Source of the DNA: Lachnospiraceae bacterium
Lineage (GTDB): Bacteria; Bacillota; Clostridia; Lachnospirales; Lachnospiraceae
Assembly (NCBI GenBank): GCA_017465845.1
Contig: JAFTVH010000002.1
Location: forward strand, 1 to 64,000
Reading direction: 5' to 3'
DNA: 64,000 nt
Shown here: positions 45,230 to 53,290 of the stretch, one piece after another
Position numbering within the stretch: the first letter of the stretch is position 1
Layout of the letters: each line of letters starts with the position of its first letter
Translations under genes and position numbers: made by a program
Notes under the pieces: generated by a model
Database searches by the model: none
What the model saw: the letters and a program-made list of their open reading frames with translations, nothing else
What the model was told of the DNA's origin: nothing

Positions 45230-46369
45230 ATGAAAAAGAAAAGAATGGCAAATATGGAGCTTCTGCGCATCCTTGCTATGATCATGGTGGTCATGCTGCA
45301 TTATCTGTCCAAGGGAGGCCTGCTTCCCAACATGACAGACAGCCTTGACACAAACGGATATCTGGCCTGGATCCTGGAGACATTTTCCATTGTAGCCGTG
45401 AATGTATATATGCTGATCAGTGGTTTCTTCCTGACGGAAAGCCGCTTTAAGAGCAGCCGCTTCGTGGAACTGATATGTCAGATACTGTTCTACAGCCTGC
45501 TCATTCCCTTGGTTTTGGCAGCTGTCGGGACCATCAGTGTGAAGGATTTCACTGTTTATAAGCTTTTAAAATATATTTTCCCTGTGGAAATGGAGCATTA
45601 CTGGTTTGCCACAGCATATGTGCTGCTGTATCTGATGTCGCCCATCTTTAAGACTGCGGTTCATCATATGAAGCAGTCTCAGCTGAAAGCCACGATTGTA
45701 TTGCTGCTCTGTATTTTATCCTTAAATAAATCCATTCTGCCGGTTCGTCTTGAGATGGATAAATTGGGGTATGACGCCATCTGGTTCTTCTGCGTGTTCC
45801 TGTGTGCAGCTTACTTAAGGCTGTACGGTATTCCGAAGCTGACAGACATCCGGAAAGGGATGATCGGATATCTGGTCTGCTGTGCAGGAATTCTGGGTAT
45901 CACTCTGGCGATTAAAGTGGTATACTTAAAGACAGGAAGCCTGGAGGATTTTCTCACGGCAACCTACCATTACAATCACATTTTGAACCTGCTTGCAGCA
46001 ATCTGCCTCTTTGCGGCATTTTATCATATGAGACTGCCTGAGGGAAAAATCGCAGATTTTATCTGTAAGATAGCCCCGTATACTTTTGGCGTATACCTGT
46101 TCCATGAACAGGAAGAGCTTCGCTATCTGTGGCCTACCTGGTTTGGTGCGTCCGCTCAGGGAAATCCGGCGGTGTTCGTGCTCAGATGCATGGGCAGTGT
46201 ACTTATGATGTTTATTATAGGTATTTGTATCGATATGGTGAGAGGTGCCATTTTCAAAGGAGCAGGAAAGCTCCTGTGCAGAGGATGGGTGAACAGATGT
46301 CTCACACAGATTGATATGGCGATAAATGGTGACAGCCGGTCTGAACAGGTTCCGGCGGAAAGGAAGTAA
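45230..46369 (+). CDS. Acyltransferase family 3 membrane protein
   Basis: A protein of 379 residues with about ten helices. The N-terminal block MELLRILAMIMVVMLHYLSKGG (conserved Arg13 and His24) and VAVNVYMLISGFFLTES identify the family. It probably adds an O-acyl group to the glycan at the outer membrane face. The start was set at ATG 45230, with AAAGGGA 6 bases upstream; an in-frame ATG at 45191 lies inside the preceding gene. It is less like the acyltransferase at 5062 than expected for a recent copy. Confidence 0.85.
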   Translation: MKKKRMANMELLRILAMIMVVMLHYLSKGGLLPNMTDSLDTNGYLAWILETFSIVAVNVYMLISGFFLTESRFKSSRFVELICQILFYSLLIPLVLAAVGTISVKDFTVYKLLKYIFPVEMEHYWFATAYVLLYLMSPIFKTAVHHMKQSQLKATIVLLLCILSLNKSILPVRLEMDKLGYDAIWFFCVFLCAAYLRLYGIPKLTDIRKGMIGYLVCCAGILGITLAIKVVYLKTGSLEDFLTATYHYNHILNLLAAICLFAAFYHMRLPEGKIADFICKIAPYTFGVYLFHEQEELRYLWPTWFGASAQGNPAVFVLRCMGSVLMMFIIGICIDMVRGAIFKGAGKLLCRGWVNRCLTQIDMAINGDSRSEQVPAERK

Positions 46370-46371
46370 CT

Positions 46372-47499
46372 ATGATTAATTTTAACGTACCTCCCTATAC
46401 AGGAAAAGAAATGGAGTATATCCGTCAGTGTGTGGAAGCCCAGAAAATCTGCGGTGACGGCGCTTATACCAAAAAGTGTAACGAATGGATCGAGGAGAAG
46501 ACCGGCACTACAAAATGCCTGTTGACGACCTCCTGTACCCACGCCACAGAACTTGCAGCCCTGCTGGCCGGCATTCAGCCCGGCGATGAAGTGATCATGC
46601 CGGCTTATACTTTCGTATCTACCGCAGATGCTTTCGTACTGCGTGGTGCCGTTCCGGTATTCGTAGACATCCGCCCGGATACCATGAATATTGATGAGAA
46701 CTTAATAGAGGCTGCTATTACTGACAAAACGAAGGCTATCGTACCGGTTCATTACGCCGGCGTATCCTGTGAAATGGATAAAATCATGGAAATCGCAGAG
46801 AAGCATCATCTCGTTGTGATTGAGGACGCTGCCCAGGGCATCATGTCGAGTTATAAGGGCAAAGCACTGGGAACCATCGGTGATTTCGGCTGCTTCAGCT
46901 TCCACGAGACCAAGAACTTCAGCATGGGAGAGGGCGGTGCGCTCTTAATCCGTGATGAAAAGTATGTGGAAGAGGCTGAGATCATCCGGGAAAAGGGAAC
47001 CAACAGGAGCAAGTTCTACCGCGGACAGATTGATAAGTATACCTGGGTAAATTATGGTTCCTCTTACCTTCCCAGTGATATGAATGCAGCTTATCTTTAC
47101 GCCCAGCTGGAACTGGCTGATGAGATTACGCAGCACAGACTGGACTGCTGGGACCGCTACTATGAGAGATTGAAACCACTGGCTGACACCGGCAGAATCG
47201 AACTTCCCGTAGTACCGGAAGGCTGTGTCCACAATGCCCATATGTTCTACATCAAAGCAAAGGATATCGAAGAAAGAAGTGCTTTCATCAGCTTCATGAA
47301 AGAAAACGGCATTATGTGTGTCTTCCACTATATTCCGCTGCATACGGCTCCCGCAGGACAGAAGTTCGGTCGATTCCATGGGGAAGACCGTTATACCACC
47401 GGCGAGAGTGAAAGACTGGTGCGTCTGCCCATGTTCTACAATCTGACATTGGAACAGGTAGACGGAATCTGTGACAAGGTGATGGAGTTCTTTGGGTGA
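46372..47499 (+). CDS. wecE: dTDP-4-amino-4,6-dideoxygalactose transaminase (WecE/RffA-type)
   Basis: A PLP aminotransferase of 375 residues that would convert dTDP-4-keto-6-deoxyglucose to dTDP-Fuc4N. The match to WecE is strong and nearly block for block: CGDGAYTKKCNEWIE, LLTTSCTHATELAALLAGI, GDEVIMPAYTFVSTADAFVLRGA, FVDIRPDTMNIDE, VPVHYAGVSCEMD, EDAAQGIMSSYKG, SFHETKNFSMGEGGA (Schiff-base Lys181), REKGTNRSKFYRGQIDKYTW and GSSYLPSDMNAA. The RmlA/RmlB genes needed for its substrate are not in the window. ATG with GGAAAGGAAG upstream. Confidence 0.85.
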   Translation: MINFNVPPYTGKEMEYIRQCVEAQKICGDGAYTKKCNEWIEEKTGTTKCLLTTSCTHATELAALLAGIQPGDEVIMPAYTFVSTADAFVLRGAVPVFVDIRPDTMNIDENLIEAAITDKTKAIVPVHYAGVSCEMDKIMEIAEKHHLVVIEDAAQGIMSSYKGKALGTIGDFGCFSFHETKNFSMGEGGALLIRDEKYVEEAEIIREKGTNRSKFYRGQIDKYTWVNYGSSYLPSDMNAAYLYAQLELADEITQHRLDCWDRYYERLKPLADTGRIELPVVPEGCVHNAHMFYIKAKDIEERSAFISFMKENGIMCVFHYIPLHTAPAGQKFGRFHGEDRYTTGESERLVRLPMFYNLTLEQVDGICDKVMEFFG

Positions 47500-47503
47500 C
47501 AGA

Positions 47504-49351
47504 ATGAAAAGAGAAAAATGGAAAACATCTCCAATCTGGTTCTGGATGGGACTGGCGGCCGTGCTTGTGATGCTGGTGCCTTATCTGGTGCTGGGAGAGG
47601 AATCTATCGTGGTATACCATGACCAGCTGGATGGGGAGATGATAGCTTATATTCTGCAGGCGGAGCAGCTGACCGGCGGGGGAACCGGCAGCGGTGAAGC
47701 GGGCGGACTTGCCCGGTTTATGGGCGGTATGAGCACTACTGCATTAACACCTCCGGCGCCGCTGTTTGTCCTGTTGTTCTGCACAGGGCAGTACTTTGCA
47801 GCATATGTGTGCATGCAAATGCTGGGAAGCCTTGCCGGATATTTGGGTATGTATCTTTTGGGAAAAGAAATAACGGGGAGAAGCTGGGTAGGTATGGTGA
47901 CAGGAGTACTGTTTGCTTATCTGCCTTTTCTGCCTGTATACGGATTGACACAATATGGCATTCCGCTGTTGATCTGGTGCTTTTACCGGATAGGGAAAGG
48001 AAAGAAGGTTCCCGTATGTGTTGCATATGTTCTGTTCTACACCATGGCTTCTTCTCTGGTGCTGGCAGGTTTTGCCGTACTGGGGCTTAGTGCAGTGTGC
48101 TTTTTGGGACTTTCAATGGCGGGCAGACGAGCTTCGGCGGCTGGCAGCGAAGCAGATGGTGGCAGAGGGGCAGGCTGCCGCAGACTATGGTTAACCTGGA
48201 CAGGTATGCTCTTTTTCTATATATTGGAAAACAGAGCGCTTTTATATCAGATGTTCATGGGCACGGAAGAAAGTCAGGTATCTCATAAAGCAGAGTATGC
48301 GCTTGTGGCAGAACCATTTTTATCAGGCTGGATCAATGCTTTCTTTAAAGGCGGACAGCACAGCGAAGATTATCATATGTATATACTGGCAGCGGCTGTG
48401 GCATCATTGTTTCTCTCTGTGCTGTGCAGAAAGCGTTTGGGCGAACAGAGAGTGTGTGCAAGGATTGATACTGCGGGGGGAGAAAACGTTTTGATGCGCT
48501 GCAGGAATCTGGCGATGTTGCTTCTTCTCGTCAATCTGGCCCTTGCTATGGTGGCTGCTTTGTGGGACAGCGCTTCCGGTATTGTGCTCCGCAGTCATAT
48601 GGAGGCGCTGAAAGGCTTCCAGCTGGACCGTGTATTGTGGGTAGCGCCTGCTTTCTGGTACATGATACTGGCATGCTTGCTGGGAATCTGTGCGGAAATG
48701 GCTGAAAAATTGAGGAAAGCCGCTGCTGTAATTTTGTCCATGACTGTTCTTGCCTGTATCGGCATGATCGGTCTTACTGTACTGAAAGAAAGCAATCTGA
48801 AGCCCAACCTGCAGAAGTTGCTGAATCCGTCTTATTCGTCCATTTCCTACAGTGATTATTATGCATTGGGCGTGATGGAACAGGTCAGGGAATACCTGGC
48901 GCAGCAAACCGGGCAACCGATATCGGACTACCGTGTAGTCAGCCTGGGAATCGATCCTGCGGCGGCCTATTATGCCGGATTTTATTGCCTGGACGGCTAT
49001 TCCAACAACTATTCCCTGGAATATAAGCATGCTTTCCGCCGGGCGATTGCTCCGGAGCTTGCAAAGAGCGATTACCTGCAGGCGTATTATGACGACTGGG
49101 GAAACCGCTGTTATCTGGTGAGCGCGGAATGTCCGGGATACTATACCATTGAAAAAGGCGGCTTCTTCTTCCACAACTATGATCTGGACAGTGAAGCACT
49201 GTGGGAGCTGGGCGGCAGATACCTGCTTTCCGCAGCCTATATTCAAAACGCAGAAGAACAGGGACTTCGCCTTATGAGGGAGGAGCCCTTTGAGACTCAG
49301 GAGAGCTATTACAGAATCTTTGTGTACGAGATCGCCCCTGACAGGGAATGA
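47504..49351 (+). CDS. Polytopic membrane protein, GT-C-like (DUF6044-type)
   Basis: A protein of 615 residues. TM1 is followed by IVVYHDQLDGEMIAYI (about residues 35-50), where HDQLDGE is the feature I associate with DUF6044 proteins (name from memory). A Gly-rich insertion (TGGGTGSGEAGG) follows and a second Gly/Arg-rich one lies near residue 210. About ten helices precede an outer C-terminal domain of about 170 residues rich in Tyr. TTG at 47492 is in frame but ATG 47504 is preferred. It follows wecE almost directly. Confidence 0.6.
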   Translation: MKREKWKTSPIWFWMGLAAVLVMLVPYLVLGEESIVVYHDQLDGEMIAYILQAEQLTGGGTGSGEAGGLARFMGGMSTTALTPPAPLFVLLFCTGQYFAAYVCMQMLGSLAGYLGMYLLGKEITGRSWVGMVTGVLFAYLPFLPVYGLTQYGIPLLIWCFYRIGKGKKVPVCVAYVLFYTMASSLVLAGFAVLGLSAVCFLGLSMAGRRASAAGSEADGGRGAGCRRLWLTWTGMLFFYILENRALLYQMFMGTEESQVSHKAEYALVAEPFLSGWINAFFKGGQHSEDYHMYILAAAVASLFLSVLCRKRLGEQRVCARIDTAGGENVLMRCRNLAMLLLLVNLALAMVAALWDSASGIVLRSHMEALKGFQLDRVLWVAPAFWYMILACLLGICAEMAEKLRKAAAVILSMTVLACIGMIGLTVLKESNLKPNLQKLLNPSYSSISYSDYYALGVMEQVREYLAQQTGQPISDYRVVSLGIDPAAAYYAGFYCLDGYSNNYSLEYKHAFRRAIAPELAKSDYLQAYYDDWGNRCYLVSAECPGYYTIEKGGFFFHNYDLDSEALWELGGRYLLSAAYIQNAEEQGLRLMREEPFETQESYYRIFVYEIAPDRE

Positions 49352-49352
49352 C

Positions 49353-49388
49353 AGAAGGGAAGTAATAGATAGAAGGGAAGAAACAGAT
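49353..49388 (+). repeat. 18-bp tandem duplication carrying the ribosome binding site
   Basis: Two adjacent 18-base units (49353-49370 and 49371-49388) differ at two positions; both contain AGAAGGGAAG. The second unit supplies the RBS and the first two bases of the ATG at 49387. The first unit ends in ATA where the second ends in ATG, so only one start is present. Confidence 0.8.
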
Positions 49389-50490
49389 GGTTGGAGCGAT
49401 TATATTATTCCTATGGCTGTTCATGATACCCACATTGGTGGGGAATATCGCGGCAGCAGGCGTGGATAAAAAAGAGAAAAATCTTCCTTTCCTGTGGATA
49501 ACAGGACAGATGTTACTGTGGGCAGTGTTTCAGCTGATTGCAGTACCCCTGGTATTGACCGGAAAGCCTTTTTCCACTCATTTCAAAGAAGCAATCAGTC
49601 GGGAAAATCCGCTATGGACAGTAGTGACCTTGTATCTTGCAGCGGCTGTTGTGCTGGCGGCTGCAGGAATCCTGTTTAGCTGCCGCCGTCTCAGGAAGCG
49701 CAAAATGGCATTTAAGGTCATTCGAGGCTTTGATAACAAAGGAAAATGGTACTGCATCCTGTGGCTTTTCTTCTGGCTGCTCCTGATTTTCCAGATGGTG
49801 CAGGCGGTAAGAATGACCTATGCGGACGGTGATGATGCATTTTATGTGGCAGTAGCCACCATTGCTGAGGAAAGCAATTATATGTATCAGAAGCTGCCTT
49901 ACACGGGAGGAACCACGGGCCTGGACGGCAGACACGGGCTGGCTCCTTTTCCCATCTGGATTGCTTTCCTGGCAAGAATATCAGGAGTGCCTGTGGTGAC
50001 CACAGCCCACGTGGCAGTACCGTTAGCCCTGATTCCCATGACTTATGGCATATACTACCTGATTGGCCGGAAAATCTGCGCCAGAAGAAACGAGAAACTG
50101 CCCCTTTTTCTGGTTCTCACGGAAATTCTGGTATTATTCGGAGATTATTCCTTTTATTCTGTGGAAAACTTCATGATAGCCAGAAGCAGGCAGGGAAAAG
50201 CTGCATTGGGCAGCATCATCATTCCCATGATGTTCTTCCTGTTCCTGATTATTCTGGAACGCATTCAGGAAAATAAAAAGGTGGAGCTGATCTGGTGGAT
50301 GCTTCTGACAGCGGTCATCATGTCAGGCTGCCTGTGCAGTACGCTGGGGGCAATGCTGTTGTGTATGCTGACAGGTGTGGTAGGCATCTGTGCATCCGTC
50401 GTTTATCGTCGCATGAAGCTGTTGGTTCCCATGGCTCTGTGCTGCATCCCTGCGGTAGTTTATGCGGTACTGTATCTGCTGCTTGAATAA
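49387..50490 (+). CDS. Polytopic membrane protein, GT-C-like (DUF6077-type), possible N-terminal half
   Basis: A protein of 367 residues with about nine helices. The outer loop RMTYADGDDAFYVAVA (about residues 139-154) has three acidic residues next to aromatics, and HGLAPFPIWIAF follows. I associate this with DUF6077, but the name is from memory. The protein stops just after a helix with no outer C-terminal domain, unlike most neighbours. The next gene begins with helices and has such a domain, so the two may together equal one longer protein. Confidence 0.55.
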   Translation: MVGAIILFLWLFMIPTLVGNIAAAGVDKKEKNLPFLWITGQMLLWAVFQLIAVPLVLTGKPFSTHFKEAISRENPLWTVVTLYLAAAVVLAAAGILFSCRRLRKRKMAFKVIRGFDNKGKWYCILWLFFWLLLIFQMVQAVRMTYADGDDAFYVAVATIAEESNYMYQKLPYTGGTTGLDGRHGLAPFPIWIAFLARISGVPVVTTAHVAVPLALIPMTYGIYYLIGRKICARRNEKLPLFLVLTEILVLFGDYSFYSVENFMIARSRQGKAALGSIIIPMMFFLFLIILERIQENKKVELIWWMLLTAVIMSGCLCSTLGAMLLCMLTGVVGICASVVYRRMKLLVPMALCCIPAVVYAVLYLLLE

Positions 50491-50517
50491 TCTCTGAAAA
50501 AGAAGGGGAGAAACTGT

Positions 50518-51279
50518 ATGTGGAATCAAGTGTTAACCTTATTTCAAGAATATATGGGAACCGGTCTGATTGTGGGCTGGTTCCTCATTGCGCTCATATA
50601 TCTTATTTTAAAAGAAAAAAGAAAGCATATCAGAATCCTTTTCTTGTATGTGCCCATTATCCTGCTGCTGCTTTTCTTCAACCCACTGTTCGCCAAAGTC
50701 CTGTATGCTTTCGTGGGAAATGAAATCTATTACCGTATATTGTGGCTGATTCCCATTACGGTTGTAATCGCATATGCAGCGGTGCATCTCTACGGCACGT
50801 TGAAAGGAAGGTTTCGCATCACTTTTGCATGTGTGTGCGGTGTCCTGATTGTGATTTCCGGAAGCTATATATACTCCAATCCCTACTTCAGGAAAGCGGA
50901 AAACATGTATCACATTCCTCAGGAGGTGGTGGATATCTGCGATGCCATCGAGGTGGAGGGCAGAGAGGTCATGGCTGTTTTTCCGGCGGAAATGCTGCAG
51001 TATGTCAGGCAGTATTCCCCTGTGGTGTGCATGCCCTATGGCAGGGAACAGACTGTGTATCGCTGGTATGTGTATGATGAGCTCTATCAGGTGATGGAGG
51101 CGGAAGTGATAGATGTGCCCAGACTGGCCCAACTTGCCAAGGAGCGGGCGTGCCACTATATTATTCTGCCAAAGGAGCAGGAAATGGAAGGGGATTTGCT
51201 TAATTATGACTACATTTTATTTGATACGATAGGCGGGTATCGTATTTATCAGGATACTACAATTTATATTGGATTATAA
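50518..51279 (+). CDS. Membrane protein with C-terminal outer domain, possible partner of the preceding gene
   Basis: A protein of 253 residues with about four helices (about 15-135), then an outer domain of about 110 residues with a Rossmann-like pattern (VMAVFPAEMLQYVRQYSP, CHYIILPKEQE). Similar domains sit at the C-termini of many GT-C-like proteins here. It lacks an acidic GT-C loop. AAGGGGAG precedes its ATG, so it is translated separately from the gene upstream. Its function is unknown. Confidence 0.55.
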   Translation: MWNQVLTLFQEYMGTGLIVGWFLIALIYLILKEKRKHIRILFLYVPIILLLLFFNPLFAKVLYAFVGNEIYYRILWLIPITVVIAYAAVHLYGTLKGRFRITFACVCGVLIVISGSYIYSNPYFRKAENMYHIPQEVVDICDAIEVEGREVMAVFPAEMLQYVRQYSPVVCMPYGREQTVYRWYVYDELYQVMEAEVIDVPRLAQLAKERACHYIILPKEQEMEGDLLNYDYILFDTIGGYRIYQDTTIYIGL

Positions 51280-51289
51280 AAAATGGGTA

Positions 51290-51317
51290 TTTACAAATTT
51301 TGAAAAAGTGAGATAAT
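51290..51317 (+). promoter_or_regulatory. Putative sigma-A promoter before the initiating transferase gene
   Basis: TTTACA (51290-51295), a 16-base spacer and GATAAT (51312-51317). The start point would be near 51325, about 27 bases before the ATG. It marks the beginning of the AT-rich exopolysaccharide part of the window. Confidence 0.55.
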
Positions 51318-51351
51318 ACAATAGAGGTTTTGTGAGTTAAGGGAGAAAGTT

Positions 51352-53046
51352 ATGTATAAAAAACATTTGAAGAGAGCACTTGCGGTCTTCATGTCTTCAG
51401 TGGGAATCATTTGTCTTTCTTGGTTATTTTTGTTGATTATCGTCGCGATTAAAATAGATTCACCGGGGCCGGTGCTTTTTAAGCAAAAAAGAGTAGGAAT
51501 ACATAAAAAATATTTTAATATTTTTAAATTCCGCACGATGCGGGTGGATACACCAAAAGATATGCCAACTCACCTGCTGGAGAATCCGGAACAGTATATT
51601 ACAAAAGTTGGAAAATTCCTCAGAAAAACGTCTTTAGATGAAATTCCGCAGCTTTTTAATATTTTTAAGGGAGACATGGCAGTTGTCGGACCAAGGCCTG
51701 CATTATGGAATCAGTTTGATCTGATTGAAGAACGGGATAAATATGGTGCGAATGATGTGCGCCCGGGACTTACCGGTTGGGCGCAGATCAACGGAAGAGA
51801 TGAACTGGAAATTGATGAGAAAGCAAGACTTGATGGTTACTATGTACAGAATATGAGTTTCTGGATGGATATCAAGTGCTTTTTTGGTACAATTAAGCCG
51901 GTAATTAAAAATGAGGGATATGCAGAAGGAAAGCAAGGCTCAGTTCCTCAGAATGAAGCAGAAAAGCATAAAAAGATTTTAGTGATTACAAATCATTCCT
52001 ATATGTTTTGGCAATTTCGAAAAGAGCTGATTGCAGAACTTATGAAAGAGCATGAAGTAGTTCTTAGTATGCCATTTGTAGGTCATGAAGACGATTTCCA
52101 GGCGATGGGGCTGCGCTGCATTGAAACGAAGGTTGACCGAAGAGGCATGAATCTTAAGAAAGATTTGGAGCTTTTGAAAACGTATTATACCATGTTGAGG
52201 AATGAACGGCCGGATATGGTCATTACCTATTCCATTAAGCCAAATGTCTATGCCGGACTGGCGTGCGGAAAATTGAGAATTCCGTTCTGTGCCAATGTGC
52301 AGGGCCTTGGAACTGCATTTGAAAAACCTATACTGGCACAATTTGTAACAGGACTCTATAAAATGTCTTTTCGAAAAGTAAAGACTGTTTTCTTTGAAAA
52401 TGAAGCTGATGCTGTAACATTTCAGAAGCATCGCATCATTCCACAGGAGAAGCAGGTTGTTCTGCGTGGTGCAGGCATCAACCTGGAGCATTATGCATTT
52501 CAGCCATATCCGGATAATGAGATAGTACATTTCCTTTATCTGGGACGCATTATGAAAGAAAAGGGGATGGACGAACTATTTTCAGCAGTGCTTCGTCTAA
52601 AGTCAGAAGGAGAAAAATTCATATTAGATCTGGTAGGATTCTTTGAAGAAGAATACAGAGAGCAGGTACTGATCTTACAAGATAAAGGGATTGTAGTGTT
52701 CCATGGTTTCCAGGAAGATTCCAGACCATACTATGCGGCAGCAGATTGTATTGTGATGCCAAGTTACCATGAGGGTATGAGCAACGTACTTCTGGAAGCT
52801 GCGGCTATAGGCAGACCGATCATTACATGCGATATTCCGGGCTGCAGGGAAGCAGTAGAAAACGGAACGACAGGAACTCTGGTGCAGGTAAAGGATGAAG
52901 TAAGCCTTTATAATGCCATGAAACAAATGCTGGAAATGAAAAAAGAACAGCGACAGGAGATGGGAGTGAGCGGACGCCGGAAGATGGAACGGGAATTCCC
53001 GAAAGAAATGGTTGTGGAAGAGACCATGAAGAAGATATTTATGTAG
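51352..53046 (+). CDS. Fused initiating phosphoglycosyltransferase and GT4 glycosyltransferase (PglC-PglA-like)
   Basis: A protein of 564 residues with two enzymes. Residues 1-200 form a small monotopic phosphoglycosyltransferase: membrane helix (about 11-34), SPGPVLFKQKRVG, FKFRTMR, the catalytic Asp-Glu in TSLDEIPQLFNI, VVGPRPA and RPGLTGWAQINGRDE. It would put a sugar phosphate on undecaprenyl phosphate. Residues about 208-564 form a PglA-like GT4: VITNHSYMFWQFRKELI, PNVYAGLACG, VQGLGTAFE, FLYLGRIMKEKGMDELF and PSYHEGMSNVLLEAAA. It would add the second sugar. Such fusions are known but not common. It is flanked by its own promoter and terminator. GGGAG precedes the ATG. Confidence 0.9.
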   Translation: MYKKHLKRALAVFMSSVGIICLSWLFLLIIVAIKIDSPGPVLFKQKRVGIHKKYFNIFKFRTMRVDTPKDMPTHLLENPEQYITKVGKFLRKTSLDEIPQLFNIFKGDMAVVGPRPALWNQFDLIEERDKYGANDVRPGLTGWAQINGRDELEIDEKARLDGYYVQNMSFWMDIKCFFGTIKPVIKNEGYAEGKQGSVPQNEAEKHKKILVITNHSYMFWQFRKELIAELMKEHEVVLSMPFVGHEDDFQAMGLRCIETKVDRRGMNLKKDLELLKTYYTMLRNERPDMVITYSIKPNVYAGLACGKLRIPFCANVQGLGTAFEKPILAQFVTGLYKMSFRKVKTVFFENEADAVTFQKHRIIPQEKQVVLRGAGINLEHYAFQPYPDNEIVHFLYLGRIMKEKGMDELFSAVLRLKSEGEKFILDLVGFFEEEYREQVLILQDKGIVVFHGFQEDSRPYYAAADCIVMPSYHEGMSNVLLEAAAIGRPIITCDIPGCREAVENGTTGTLVQVKDEVSLYNAMKQMLEMKKEQRQEMGVSGRRKMEREFPKEMVVEETMKKIFM

Positions 53047-53083
53047 GATGTGTATATTTTTGCAGAGTATATAGTATGAAGTG

Positions 53084-53123
53084 CCCCCGTTTCTCGAGTA
53101 GGAGGAATGGGGGTTTTATTGTT
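53084..53123 (+). terminator. Rho-independent terminator
   Basis: CCCCCGTTTCTC (53084-53095) pairs with GAGGAATGGGGG (53102-53113) over 12 positions including two G-U wobbles, with a 6-base loop and the tail TTTTATTGTT. It ends the single-gene unit at 51352. Confidence 0.85.
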
Positions 53124-53237
53124 AATATTTACAGAAAAAACTTTTATTTTCTCTTGCGACCGGGCAAATACACATAATTTCGATTAAAAAAAGTTTCTTA
53201 ATTATAGTGGAATGCGGTGGAATATGTAGTCGGTTCG

Positions 53238-53246
53238 TGGTATAAT
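53238..53246 (+). promoter_or_regulatory. Putative extended -10 promoter of the EPS gene cluster
   Basis: TGGTATAAT at 53238-53246 is a perfect extended -10 (consensus TATAAT with TGn before it). The -35 region is weak (TGGAAT at 53218). It lies between the terminator at 53084 and the EpsG-like gene. Confidence 0.65.
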
Positions 53247-53290
53247 AAAAAATGGTATAAATGCAAGTAAGGCAGAAAGAGGAGCAGTAC

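Noticed and set aside
53124..53237. Additional small gene between terminator and EPS promoter
   Set aside because: The stretch is AT-rich with no open frame that has an RBS; it looks like plain leader DNA.
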